A DNA stretch of 64,000 nucleotides from Verrucomicrobiales bacterium (GTDB lineage Bacteria; Verrucomicrobiota; Verrucomicrobiia; Verrucomicrobiales; DEV007): contig JAPYUT010000010.1 of the NCBI GenBank assembly GCA_029940475.1, forward strand, positions 26,950 to 90,949. Reading direction: 5' to 3'. Numbering within the stretch: position 1 is the first letter of the stretch; every line of letters begins with the position of its first letter. The notes below the pieces were generated by a model. The model made no database searches. It was not told the DNA's origin and worked only from the letters and a program-made list of their open reading frames with translations. The translations under genes and the position numbers were made by a program. Below, piece by piece: positions 18,595 through 27,381 of the stretch.

Positions 18595-18679
18595 GAATTT
18601 TTGCTGCCTTGCTCCATGTGGAGGAAAGAAAGAATTGACCTCCCGGTAACTTCCTAATCCTAAAGCTAATTTTAATAGT

Positions 18680-19201
18680 ATGAATTTCATCCGCTTCTGC
18701 GCAGTATCCGGCTTGAGCATGTCCATTGTAATCGGTAGCGGTTGTGCCGGTTATCGCCTTGGTTCGGTGAAGCCAGTCACCCTCTCGCACATCAATACAA
18801 TCGCAATACCGACATTTAAGAACGAGACGCTTAAGCAACGCAGTCAGGTCTTGGTTGCCAACGAAGTAATCAAGCAGGTTCAACAAGACGGGAGTTATGC
18901 AGTCGGCACCCTCTCCTCAGCAGATGCCGTCCTGCACGGGGCAATTAAGGACGTAAGGCGACGACAACTCCGTTCCAGCCGAACAGACACACTGCGCACC
19001 CGTGAGATTCAAATTATCATCGAAATAACATATTCCCTGGAAGACTCGAAAACCGGAGCAATTCTACTGCAAGGTCGGGTAACCGGGCGAGCAGGAGCCT
19101 ACCTTGACCCTAATTTTCAACTTACTGAACGCCAAACCCTTCAGCTGGCTGCTAAAAATGCCGCCAAGTCACTGGCAACCCGACTTAGCGAGGGCTACTA
19201 G
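18680..19201 (+). CDS. lptE: LptE-like outer-membrane lipoprotein
   Basis: This 173-residue protein has a lipoprotein signal peptide and a cysteine at residue 22 in GSGCAGYRLG, which matches the LptE opening in which the processed Cys is followed by Gly-Tyr. The body has the LptE pattern: a strand with NTIAIPTFKNETLKQ, then IIEITYSLEDSKTGAILLQG and a C-terminal helix rich in Ala. LptE sits inside the LptD barrel and helps place LPS in the outer leaflet. It stands between the BamD-like gene and rsmI. lptD is not in the window. No Shine-Dalgarno was found before the ATG. Confidence 0.78.
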   Translation: MNFIRFCAVSGLSMSIVIGSGCAGYRLGSVKPVTLSHINTIAIPTFKNETLKQRSQVLVANEVIKQVQQDGSYAVGTLSSADAVLHGAIKDVRRRQLRSSRTDTLRTREIQIIIEITYSLEDSKTGAILLQGRVTGRAGAYLDPNFQLTERQTLQLAAKNAAKSLATRLSEGY

Positions 19202-19219
19202 CCCAATCATAGCAGCTAG

Positions 19220-19945
19220 ATGGAACAGCCAACCGGCACCCTGTCAATTGTATCCACTCCCATCGGCAATCTCGCAGACATTTCCAACCGTGCCATTGAC
19301 TGCCTTCAAAACGCTGATTTAGTTGCCTGTGAAGACACACGCCACAGTGGAATACTTTTCCGGGCACACGACATCAGCACTCGACGTATAAGTCTCCACC
19401 GGCACAATGAAGCATCCCGCAGTGAACAAATCCTTGGTATGCTTGCTGAGGGCAAGCACATTGCCTATATATCGGATGCGGGAACACCTCTTGTATGCGA
19501 CCCTGGTGCACGTCTTGTTCATCTGGCTGCCTCAGCCAACAACAACATCCAGGTAATCCCCGGCCCCTGCGCTGTAATTGCGGCTCTGGCCGGCTCCGGC
19601 TTCCCCGCTGATCGATTCTACTTCGGCGGCTTCCTCTCCACAAAAAAAATAGCACGTACGCGAGAACTTGAGCATGCCCTGACACGGGAGGAAACCAGTG
19701 TCTTCTTCGACTCCCCCCACCGAATTGAATCCACTTTGGGTATTATCAACGACCTTGATCCCTTACGCCCTCTGGTTATCGGTCGTGAACTTACCAAAAA
19801 ATTTGAAGAATTCAGGCGGGGAAGTGCCCAATCTCTTGTCGAGAAATTTCGTCAGAAGCGGCACAAAGGGGAAATCGTTCTCATTCTCAGCGGAACACGC
19901 ATTCCGAGCTGGATGAAACCACACGTAACTGATAATGCTGGGTAA
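19220..19945 (+). CDS. rsmI: 16S rRNA (cytidine-1402-2'-O)-methyltransferase RsmI
   Basis: RsmI methylates the ribose of C1402 in the decoding centre of 16S rRNA, using SAM. The 241-residue protein opens with GTLSIVSTPIGNLADI (6-21) and has ISDAGTPLVCDPG (84-96), the two signatures of the tetrapyrrole-methylase fold in this family. VIPGPCAVIAALAGSGFP and FFDSPHRI are also present. It is shorter than E. coli RsmI because the C-terminal extension is reduced. It follows lptE by 18 bases, so they are probably co-transcribed. Confidence 0.94.
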   Translation: MEQPTGTLSIVSTPIGNLADISNRAIDCLQNADLVACEDTRHSGILFRAHDISTRRISLHRHNEASRSEQILGMLAEGKHIAYISDAGTPLVCDPGARLVHLAASANNNIQVIPGPCAVIAALAGSGFPADRFYFGGFLSTKKIARTRELEHALTREETSVFFDSPHRIESTLGIINDLDPLRPLVIGRELTKKFEEFRRGSAQSLVEKFRQKRHKGEIVLILSGTRIPSWMKPHVTDNAG

Positions 19946-19979
19946 TAGCCAAATGCTCTGACAACAGAGCCCTTCTCCA

Positions 19980-22900
19980 ATGCCACGCTCCTTAAGGATT
20001 TATCCCGAAGCAACTGTTCCTGTCCTTGTGTTTCTGGTTACATGCTTTGTGTTGCCGGCAATCCTTGTATTCAGCCAAGCGCCGCCACCTGCAGTCAAAA
20101 AAGCGGTAACCTCACTGCTTAACCCCTCCACCGGGCACCATGCCTTGCAGCGCAGCTGCAAGAGAATAAGTGCTGCGCTTGCCGCTTACGTCCAAGCACA
20201 TAAACCAGGCAACTGGGAAGATTCGCCATTGCCCGTTGAACTGGACAACATCACTAAGCTTGAAGCAAAGATCGAGCAACTAGACGCTGCCACGACCATT
20301 GACTCCTTTATGCGTCATAGCGTCGAGTATCTAATCCGCCACCCTGGTTCTCCTACATTTGCCCAGCGTCTCTGGAAACTCTCAGCCATCACTGAACTTA
20401 CCGAGCGTGATAAGAATAAGCTGTTATTAACTAAACCATTCCTTCCGGCCCTGCTTAATGCATGTGCAATGCTTCCTCCCGACAACCCGTTTAATCTGGA
20501 AGGCAAATTTCTGGCAGCACGACACTACCGGCACCTTGGTGAATCCCTGAAAGAAGAGACGCTGCTTCGCAATCTATTAACCCGCACCAGACTTTCCACA
20601 GAAGCCCGGTACACCTTAAACAAGCTTCTCGGCAACTTCCTTGAATCGCAAGGAAGGTTTCCCGAAGCGCTAGAGCTCTATACCATAACCAGCAATGAGC
20701 TGAAGGGATTCCCTCAGTCAATCGACATGAAATTGCGCGGTGTCCTGATACAACTCGAGCAGGGAAACCGCGAACATGCCCTTGACTCACTACGCGAACT
20801 ATCGTCAACCCCACCTGCTCTGCGGAAATTGACCGCATCACCGGAAACACTGGAAACTTTCATCAGTCTCGCGGCCAACGGAAAAACCCTCACTGATTAC
20901 TGGAACTATTCCGACCTTTGGTGGCCACAATGGCTCGCTCTTCGTGCCAAGCTCGGGCACAAGCGCCCCGACGATGAAAAACGCCTGCCCGGACTGCCTC
21001 AATTCCAGAACTTTCAGCAGCAACTGGCAGCCTCAGTGGTTGCTCGAAACAATACTCAATTTCATGATCTTCTTGACCTTCTCATGCACGGTCTCCGGTG
21101 GAACCCCTCACTGATTAATCAAGCCGGCCCGGCTCTCTGCTTTTTTTCCCCGCGGATTAATCCCGATCATCACCGCCAAATCTGTGAGTTCACTATAATC
21201 CTCTGTGAAAATTTTGGCGACGCAGGAAGTGACGCGAGACGCTCTGCCACGCTCTATCAAACAATTTGCTACTCAGATACAAATCAGCATAAGGAAGCGG
21301 TACAGCTAATCGAATCTTTCCGTGCAAACGATGCACGGGAGGATGCACTCAGCGAGACCATGAATCGACTTTGGGCGCATCTGGCAATTGCGGGGCACAC
21401 TGATGTTAATGGCCCCCGAAAGGCACTTGAAAAAATGCTTAGTAGCTTGAAAAAAGCTTCAAATCGCCCGCAAAGCGTCCTCTATCTGGCTCAAATTTAT
21501 CGTTCCCTTAAACTGCGGGAACATGAAAAATCACTGCTCAAGCGCGAACTGGAACATCCTGCCATTCGCACCGACACCAGCGTTGCCTCTGTTCTCTCAA
21601 ACCGCTATCGTGAACTTACCCAGGGCAAAGCGATTAATGTCCGGTTCGCCGCGGCAGCAGCTGAATGGGGCAAGCTACATTCACCTCGCTGGCTTAAATT
21701 TGCACTTCCCGATGGGCTGCTCGATCCACGCATTAAGGATCTCCCATTGTCTGATGTGTTAATCAATCCCGCGATCGCGCATATCAGTCCCGAAGAATTC
21801 GTGAAACTGGAGCTCCTCGCTGCCAGCAGCGAGGAGATTGAATTTGGCATTAGCAGCATAGCTTTCCGCTCAGCATTTGTCGCACTTTACAGCAACAGCC
21901 CCACTCACTCAGCTGCTCGTAAAATGTTGCGAGACATCCTGCGAGATGACCGTTTCCCCGTGCAGCTTCAGGAGATTGTGCTGCTCTACTCATTGGAAGA
22001 AGCACTTAGACGAAACCGCAAACGCGACATCACCAGCGCCATCACCCACCCCTTGCTCAATCTAAGGAATGGACGCCTTAAAGCCACTGCAGAATCGTAT
22101 GGACGTTTTGCAAACACCGATTTACAAAAACCTGCAGAGCTCATCCGATGCTATGAAGAACTCATCAAGGATCCACTGAATCAATCAAGCCTGACCGCAA
22201 TCACTGCGGTATTTGAACGATTACTGCAACTCGGTGAACTTGAAGCAGCAGAAGACATCACTAATGCAATTGCCGGATGGCATCTCAACCCGGACATCAC
22301 AGTGGGTCTTAAAGCCCTGCAATTTGCATTCAACAAAAATCTCGACCTTGCCCGCATGCGAATTCCTTTCGCCATGCGCATGCATGACCTCATCCGCAAG
22401 GGTTTCAATTCCGAATCTACAGGATCCAGTATCGATATAATCGATTATCGACGCGAGATTGACCTTAAGCGCCTTGCGGAAAAAGAAGCTTTCACTCTTC
22501 TCCTGAATAGGGCAATTGGTGCTGGAAGGCTCGAGACTGAACCTGCATTCTGGCTCAGTCTCGCCGAACTCATGCCTCGCGGGGAGAACCAGATAACATT
22601 CTCCCTCAACCTTGTCGAGATTCTCCTCACCAGCACGGTCCCGGACCTCGATAAATCCTATGCCATCCTTACCACACCTTCAATTATCGACACCGACGAT
22701 CCTGAACTTCTTTCACGCCTCCTTAAGCTCTTTGACAAACATCGCAACATTCCCGCAGAGCCGCACACACATGCCGCAATGCGCATTGTCGAAACTCAAT
22801 CGCGGGATCTCCGCCAGGGCATTGAGATTAATCTTGATGCTCAATGGCAAGGACTCAATCACCCTTCTCTATCAAGAATACTGAGTGCCACCAAGATCAA

Positions 22901-23462
22901 CATGTTGATGGCGCGCCGGGAAAAAACAAAACTTCAACAGGCTCTTCGTGCCATACCCGAGGAAACCCTTCTCTCAGCCGCCCTGGTAGATATCAGCTGG
23001 CCGGCGCTAATAATGGCCGGCATGGAAAACAAGGTCCAGCTGGCAAGCGATGTCACAAGCAGGATGCTTCCTGAAATTATTGCCGGCGCTGCACGAAAAC
23101 TGGATTTTAACTCAATTCGCCTTGCATATGATACCGCCAAACGACTGAACAAGCCTCAGCTTCTTCCCGAGGGCTGGTTCGAATGCCTGGACAATCAAAT
23201 CCAAAGTGAACGCGACCGCTACAGCCTTCGAATCATCGATGCGGAGTTCCGCGAGGATTGGCAGGCGCTTGCAAAATGGTCCACAAAAGCAGTGACTGAA
23301 TATCCCACATACTACAACTACTATCGCCCACACGGCGTTGCCCTCAGCAAGACCGGACGCAAAAAGGAGGCTATCCGCTCACTTGAAACTTATACCAGGT
23401 ATAGTCGCGACGAAATACAATGGCATGACGCCGATCAGTTATTGCGGGAGCTTCGGGACTAG
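19980..23462 (+). CDS. Large exported helical-repeat protein of unknown function
   Basis: I do not recognise the family of this 1160-residue protein. An N-terminal hydrophobic helix (residues 11-34, PVLVFLVTCFVLPAILVFS) acts as signal or anchor. The rest is almost entirely amphipathic helix, with TPR-like pairs visible near residues 205-245 (GNFLESQGRFPEALELYTI) and at the very end (YRPHGVALSKTGRKKEAIRSLETY, around 1115-1138). No catalytic motif was seen. The composition and repeat pattern suggest a periplasmic scaffold or a tetratricopeptide-type protein-binding surface. It lies between rsmI and an alpha/beta hydrolase on the same strand, with gaps of 34 and 17 bases, so it may be co-expressed with them. 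Confidence 0.7.
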   Translation: MPRSLRIYPEATVPVLVFLVTCFVLPAILVFSQAPPPAVKKAVTSLLNPSTGHHALQRSCKRISAALAAYVQAHKPGNWEDSPLPVELDNITKLEAKIEQLDAATTIDSFMRHSVEYLIRHPGSPTFAQRLWKLSAITELTERDKNKLLLTKPFLPALLNACAMLPPDNPFNLEGKFLAARHYRHLGESLKEETLLRNLLTRTRLSTEARYTLNKLLGNFLESQGRFPEALELYTITSNELKGFPQSIDMKLRGVLIQLEQGNREHALDSLRELSSTPPALRKLTASPETLETFISLAANGKTLTDYWNYSDLWWPQWLALRAKLGHKRPDDEKRLPGLPQFQNFQQQLAASVVARNNTQFHDLLDLLMHGLRWNPSLINQAGPALCFFSPRINPDHHRQICEFTIILCENFGDAGSDARRSATLYQTICYSDTNQHKEAVQLIESFRANDAREDALSETMNRLWAHLAIAGHTDVNGPRKALEKMLSSLKKASNRPQSVLYLAQIYRSLKLREHEKSLLKRELEHPAIRTDTSVASVLSNRYRELTQGKAINVRFAAAAAEWGKLHSPRWLKFALPDGLLDPRIKDLPLSDVLINPAIAHISPEEFVKLELLAASSEEIEFGISSIAFRSAFVALYSNSPTHSAARKMLRDILRDDRFPVQLQEIVLLYSLEEALRRNRKRDITSAITHPLLNLRNGRLKATAESYGRFANTDLQKPAELIRCYEELIKDPLNQSSLTAITAVFERLLQLGELEAAEDITNAIAGWHLNPDITVGLKALQFAFNKNLDLARMRIPFAMRMHDLIRKGFNSESTGSSIDIIDYRREIDLKRLAEKEAFTLLLNRAIGAGRLETEPAFWLSLAELMPRGENQITFSLNLVEILLTSTVPDLDKSYAILTTPSIIDTDDPELLSRLLKLFDKHRNIPAEPHTHAAMRIVETQSRDLRQGIEINLDAQWQGLNHPSLSRILSATKINMLMARREKTKLQQALRAIPEETLLSAALVDISWPALIMAGMENKVQLASDVTSRMLPEIIAGAARKLDFNSIRLAYDTAKRLNKPQLLPEGWFECLDNQIQSERDRYSLRIIDAEFREDWQALAKWSTKAVTEYPTYYNYYRPHGVALSKTGRKKEAIRSLETYTRYSRDEIQWHDADQLLRELRD

Positions 23463-23479
23463 GTTGCCCGCACGCTGAC

Positions 23480-24304
23480 ATGCCCATCTCCTTGAAAAAA
23501 GGCACCCATGGTAAATTCTCTCTGCAAAGACCGCTGCATTTTCTCATCCTTTTACCCATAATCTGCTATGCCGCCCTGGCATTCATCGCCCTGGTTTTCT
23601 CCGACAGGATGATATTCCCCTACCGCGGCAGTACTTATGCCAAGTCCCTTCCTGGACTCCTTTTCCTGCGAGCAACTGACGGCGCCATGATTGCAACTCG
23701 CTACTGGGAAGTTCCGGGGGCACGCAAAATTGTGGTTTTTTTTCACGGAAACTACGAAGATTTGGGCCAACTCGACGCCATTGCCCGGAACATCACCAAA
23801 CTGGGTTATTCCATGCTCGCAATGGACTACCGGGGCTACGGACTCTCGGAAGGGATCCCAACAGAAAACCACTGCTACGCAGACGCCACTCGGGTGATCA
23901 GTCACGCGGTGCGCCTAGGATTCGATGAGTCCAGAATTATTCTTTGGGGACGTTCCCTTGGCAGCGGAGTCGCAACACAGCTTGCCCTAGAGATCGAAGC
24001 ATGCGCACTGGTACTTGAAAGTCCCTTCACTTCCGCATTTCGCACTCTAACAGGCATCGCCCTGCTGCCCTTCGACAAGTTCAATAACCTGGCTAAAATG
24101 GATAAAATTAACTCGCCCCTGTTCATTATCCATGGAGAAAATGACGCCATAATTCCAGCGTGGCACAGTGCAAAACTCCTTGACCGGCATCGCCACACAA
24201 AAATCCTTCACCTGGTCAAGAATGCTGGGCATAACGACCTTTGGCAGCAAAATATGCAACCGGCGCTTCTTGAACTCACCCAACTTCTGGGCAATTTCGA
24301 CTAA
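23480..24304 (+). CDS. Membrane-anchored alpha/beta hydrolase
   Basis: This 274-residue hydrolase is related to ABHD13/BEM46-type and serine-aminopeptidase S33 proteins. The N-terminal transmembrane helix spans about 19-40. The oxyanion and core motif VVFFHGNYED is at 85-94. The catalytic triad is S159 in WGRSLGSG, D222 in GENDAIIP and H251 in NAGHNDLW. The domain should lie in the periplasm or on the membrane face (inference from the single N-terminal helix). The substrate is unknown. The stop codon overlaps the convergent hldD stop by four bases. Confidence 0.85.
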   Translation: MPISLKKGTHGKFSLQRPLHFLILLPIICYAALAFIALVFSDRMIFPYRGSTYAKSLPGLLFLRATDGAMIATRYWEVPGARKIVVFFHGNYEDLGQLDAIARNITKLGYSMLAMDYRGYGLSEGIPTENHCYADATRVISHAVRLGFDESRIILWGRSLGSGVATQLALEIEACALVLESPFTSAFRTLTGIALLPFDKFNNLAKMDKINSPLFIIHGENDAIIPAWHSAKLLDRHRHTKILHLVKNAGHNDLWQQNMQPALLELTQLLGNFD

Positions 24305-25299
24305 TCACCCAAGCGTCTACCGTCAGCCAGGTAGTTAATCACGTAATCACCGACCGCTTCACCCAGAGTTGTCACCTCGTCTTCATAGCCCGTCGATCGT
24401 AACCGCGAGACATTCGCACATGTATGGTATTGATATTTTTCACGCAATGCCACTGGCATCTCAATAAACTCAATTTCCGGTTTCCTCTCCAATGCCGTGA
24501 AAATAGCATCGACAAGTTGCACCCAACTGCTGGCTATCCCTGAGCCAATGTTAAACAACCCCCCGGCAAGGGGTAAATTTGCCAGATGCAAGGTCATAGC
24601 TACCGCATCCTTAACGTAAAGAAAATCACGTTGCTGCTGACCATCAGCATAATCCTCCCGATAACTTTTGAATAACTGAACGCGGCCAGTCTCCATGATC
24701 TGGGAGAATGCCTTGTTCACGACGCTTCGCATATCGCCCTTATGTCCCTCGTTCGGGCCGAAAATATTGAAATACTTGAGCCCTATGATGCTTCGAGACA
24801 TTCCCTTGCGTTGTGCATAGCAGTCAAAAAGATGCTTGGAATAAGCATACATGTTAAGCGGACGGTAACGGGAAAGATCCTCCTCCTCGTCATCCATTCC
24901 GGACGCTCCATCACCGTAAGTGGCAGCTGAAGAAGCATAGATAAATCTGGCGTGCATCTGCAGGGCCCAATTGGCAAGATCTTTTGTGAATTCAAAATTA
25001 TTTGCCATCAGGTAATCCGCATCAGATTCAGTGGTGTCAGAACAAGCCCCCAGATGAAACACTGCACTGATCTCGCCGAGGTAATCAGATTTTCGCGTAA
25101 GCCCCTCCAACAACTGATCCGCATCGATATAATCATTAAAGCGTAACGGTACAAGATTCGCCCATCTGGCATCATCCCCAAGCCGGTCACAGACGATTAC
25201 ATTTTCATAGCCGCTTTTATTCAGTCCCCAGACAAGGGCACTTCCGATAAAGCCGGCACCACCAGTAACCAATATATTTCCTTTCGTCGACAATACCAT
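24301..25299 (-). CDS. hldD: ADP-L-glycero-D-manno-heptose-6-epimerase
   Basis: HldD (RfaD) is an extended SDR that epimerises ADP-D,D-heptose to the L,D form used in the LPS inner core. The 332-residue protein has NILVTGGAGFIGSALV at 8-23 and the catalytic pair Y151/K155 in MYAYSKHLFD. It also has the family segment DDARWANLVPL, which replaces the usual NAD-specific loop of UDP-glucose epimerases, and NIFGPNEGHKGDMRSV near 180, typical of HldD. Its presence indicates heptose-containing LPS. The other hld genes are not in the window. It converges on the alpha/beta hydrolase. Confidence 0.92.
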   Translation of the reverse strand: MVLSTKGNILVTGGAGFIGSALVWGLNKSGYENVIVCDRLGDDARWANLVPLRFNDYIDADQLLEGLTRKSDYLGEISAVFHLGACSDTTESDADYLMANNFEFTKDLANWALQMHARFIYASSAATYGDGASGMDDEEEDLSRYRPLNMYAYSKHLFDCYAQRKGMSRSIIGLKYFNIFGPNEGHKGDMRSVVNKAFSQIMETGRVQLFKSYREDYADGQQQRDFLYVKDAVAMTLHLANLPLAGGLFNIGSGIASSWVQLVDAIFTALERKPEIEFIEMPVALREKYQYHTCANVSRLRSTGYEDEVTTLGEAVGDYVINYLADGRRLGD

Positions 25300-25442
25300 G
25301 AGTGGATATGTTAGTCGTCTCCAGAACGCGCATCGTCAAGTTCCCAAGCTCAAATCAACATCAATAGTCCAGCAGAAGTTGACAACCCGACAAACAGCCC
25401 AAAACTAATGAAGGCACCTGCCATATACAATATTGATCACAC

Positions 25443-26303
25443 ATGAAACTGCTGACCCTCACCTTGCTTACCCTCACGCCCGGGGTTCTGTTTGCCGACG
25501 GATTCCAATCCCCGATTAACGACCTTGAAATCAAGGCGAACTTCGAGAAACGACTCGGGGCATTGCGCGACCAGGGCAAACTGCCCGCGCCTGCAGAATT
25601 GGCAACCCAACTGAAAAAACAAAAGCAGCTCAGTGTCAAGTTACCCCCAACGGCGGCAAACAGCTCCAAAACATCATCGATTTATCAACAAAATAAAAAG
25701 GGAATCCTCTGTTTCGGCAACATCTACAAATGTGACCGATGTGACAAATGGCACAGCAACATCGCCGGCGGCTTCATTATCTCTAAAGAAGGACTTGCCG
25801 TGACAAATTACCATGTCATGGAAAACAAGAAAGCCGGAGGCTTTGGGGCCATGACTATGGATGGCAAAATTTACCCGGTAATAAAAGTAGTCGCCTCATC
25901 GAAAAGAAATGACCTTGCCATTGTCCAGCTCATGGGCAGGGATTTTCACCCTCTCCCAATAGCTGAGGGCGATACCGTTGGCTCTGATGTCACTGTAATC
26001 AGTCACCCTGAAGGACGTTTCTACACCGTCTCGAAAGGCATCATCTCGCGCTACTACACTCTACGCGGAGGCAATGAGCGGGGATCTCCCCGCATGGCCA
26101 TCACTGCAGATTTTGCCAAGGGATCAAGCGGTTCTCCCGTATTCAACCAAAGCGGGGATGTTATTGGCGTGGTAGCCTCCACCAATTCAATTTACTACAA
26201 CAAAAGCGAGGGAGTGGAAAGGAATCTCCAGATGGTAATCAAGTCCTGCATCCCCTCAGGTTCCATCCTGAAACTTCTAACCCCCGCAAAAAAAACAAAC
26301 TAA
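25443..26303 (+). CDS. Secreted trypsin-like serine protease with upstream cysteine cluster
   Basis: This 286-residue protein has a signal peptide at 1-18 (cleavage near VLFA|DG) and a chymotrypsin-fold protease domain. The catalytic triad is visible: H124 in TNYHVM, D157 in RNDLAIV and S229 in GSSGSPVF. A cluster of C90, C97 and C100 with H104 (CDRCDKWH) lies just before the first barrel strand and may bind metal or form disulfides. No PDZ domain follows, so it is not a full DegP. The region 19-80 is helical and charged. The last codon overlaps the convergent antiporter gene by four bases. Confidence 0.85.
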   Translation: MKLLTLTLLTLTPGVLFADGFQSPINDLEIKANFEKRLGALRDQGKLPAPAELATQLKKQKQLSVKLPPTAANSSKTSSIYQQNKKGILCFGNIYKCDRCDKWHSNIAGGFIISKEGLAVTNYHVMENKKAGGFGAMTMDGKIYPVIKVVASSKRNDLAIVQLMGRDFHPLPIAEGDTVGSDVTVISHPEGRFYTVSKGIISRYYTLRGGNERGSPRMAITADFAKGSSGSPVFNQSGDVIGVVASTNSIYYNKSEGVERNLQMVIKSCIPSGSILKLLTPAKKTN

Positions 26304-27274
26304 CCGCCATCTCCTCCACGCATCGCAACCAGGCATATATAAGCAACGTAGCCAATCAGCATTAGCCCTCCATCAGCACGTGTCAGCTTTTTCCCGGTTG
26401 CCATTAATACAATAGCAAAAACCGCAGCACCCACCATGACAGCCAAGTCAATTGGTGCAATATGCGGTACTTGCATTGGTTTAACGAGGACTGTTATCCC
26501 GAGAATCGCCAATATATTGAATACCGAGGATCCCACGGCATTCCCCGCGATGATGTCCCCCTGCCGCTTCATGCAAGCAACAATTGAAGTTGCTAATTCT
26601 GGTAGCGAAGTCCCGAACGCAAGGACAGAAAGCCCAATAACGGCTTTCGAAACCCCGAGTTCAGCAGCGAGTCCGACCCCGCCCTTCTGAAAAAACTCAG
26701 CCCCCGCAATCAATGCCACCATTCCTCCAAGGATGAGTAAGACTGCTCTGGGTGTCGGCATTGAAGCCGCCCCGACCTCCTCCTCGGTCCTGTCAAGTTC
26801 ATCAACGAACTCATCCGGCAGATTACCTTTTGCCGCAAGCCTCAGGCTGGAGCAGACATAAAACAAGATCCCCCCCACCAGTCCGGTTCCCTCCAGAACA
26901 TTAAGTTCATGATCCCACAGCATTGCCACCAGGATTAATGAAACCAGGATGAGAATAGGCATTTCCCGTCTGATAACCTGCTTTCTCACACGCATCGGGC
27001 GGATCAGTGCACTTATGCCAAGAATCAGCAGAATATTGCAAATGTTAGATCCAACAACATTCCCCACTGCTGCATTGGGACTCCCCGTATCATTCAACCG
27101 CAAGCACACCACAAGCTCGGGAGCACTGGTTCCGAAAGCCACCACGGTCAGTCCTACAACAAGCGGAGCAAGTCCAAGCCGGAGAGCCAAGGCACAACTG
27201 CCACTCACCAGCCACTCGGCCCCATAATACAGAAAAGCAATGCCAATTATAATGAAAAATATATTGGTCAACAT
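26300..27274 (-). CDS. Calcium/sodium antiporter, CaCA family (YrbG-like)
   Basis: This inner-membrane cation exchanger of 324 residues has two inverted alpha repeats, each with the family motifs: FGTSAPEL and GNVVGSNICNILLI in the first, FGTSLPELATS and GNAVGSSVFNILAILG in the second. A hydrophilic cytoplasmic loop (about 150-170, DELDRTEEEVG) joins the halves. All acidic residues expected in the ion site are present. The GTG one codon before the ATG is an alternative start. The gene stands alone between the protease and hrpB, followed by no further gene on its strand. Confidence 0.92.
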   Translation of the reverse strand: MLTNIFFIIIGIAFLYYGAEWLVSGSCALALRLGLAPLVVGLTVVAFGTSAPELVVCLRLNDTGSPNAAVGNVVGSNICNILLILGISALIRPMRVRKQVIRREMPILILVSLILVAMLWDHELNVLEGTGLVGGILFYVCSSLRLAAKGNLPDEFVDELDRTEEEVGAASMPTPRAVLLILGGMVALIAGAEFFQKGGVGLAAELGVSKAVIGLSVLAFGTSLPELATSIVACMKRQGDIIAGNAVGSSVFNILAILGITVLVKPMQVPHIAPIDLAVMVGAAVFAIVLMATGKKLTRADGGLMLIGYVAYICLVAMRGGDGG

Positions 27275-27381
27275 CACTTCATCAATCAGGCACCTTAACC
27301 ACTAAACTCTGCTCACCTTATTGCTACCAGCAATTCAACGTCGGAATTGTGCTGCAACAGCCAGACTGAGTGCATGCAAGC

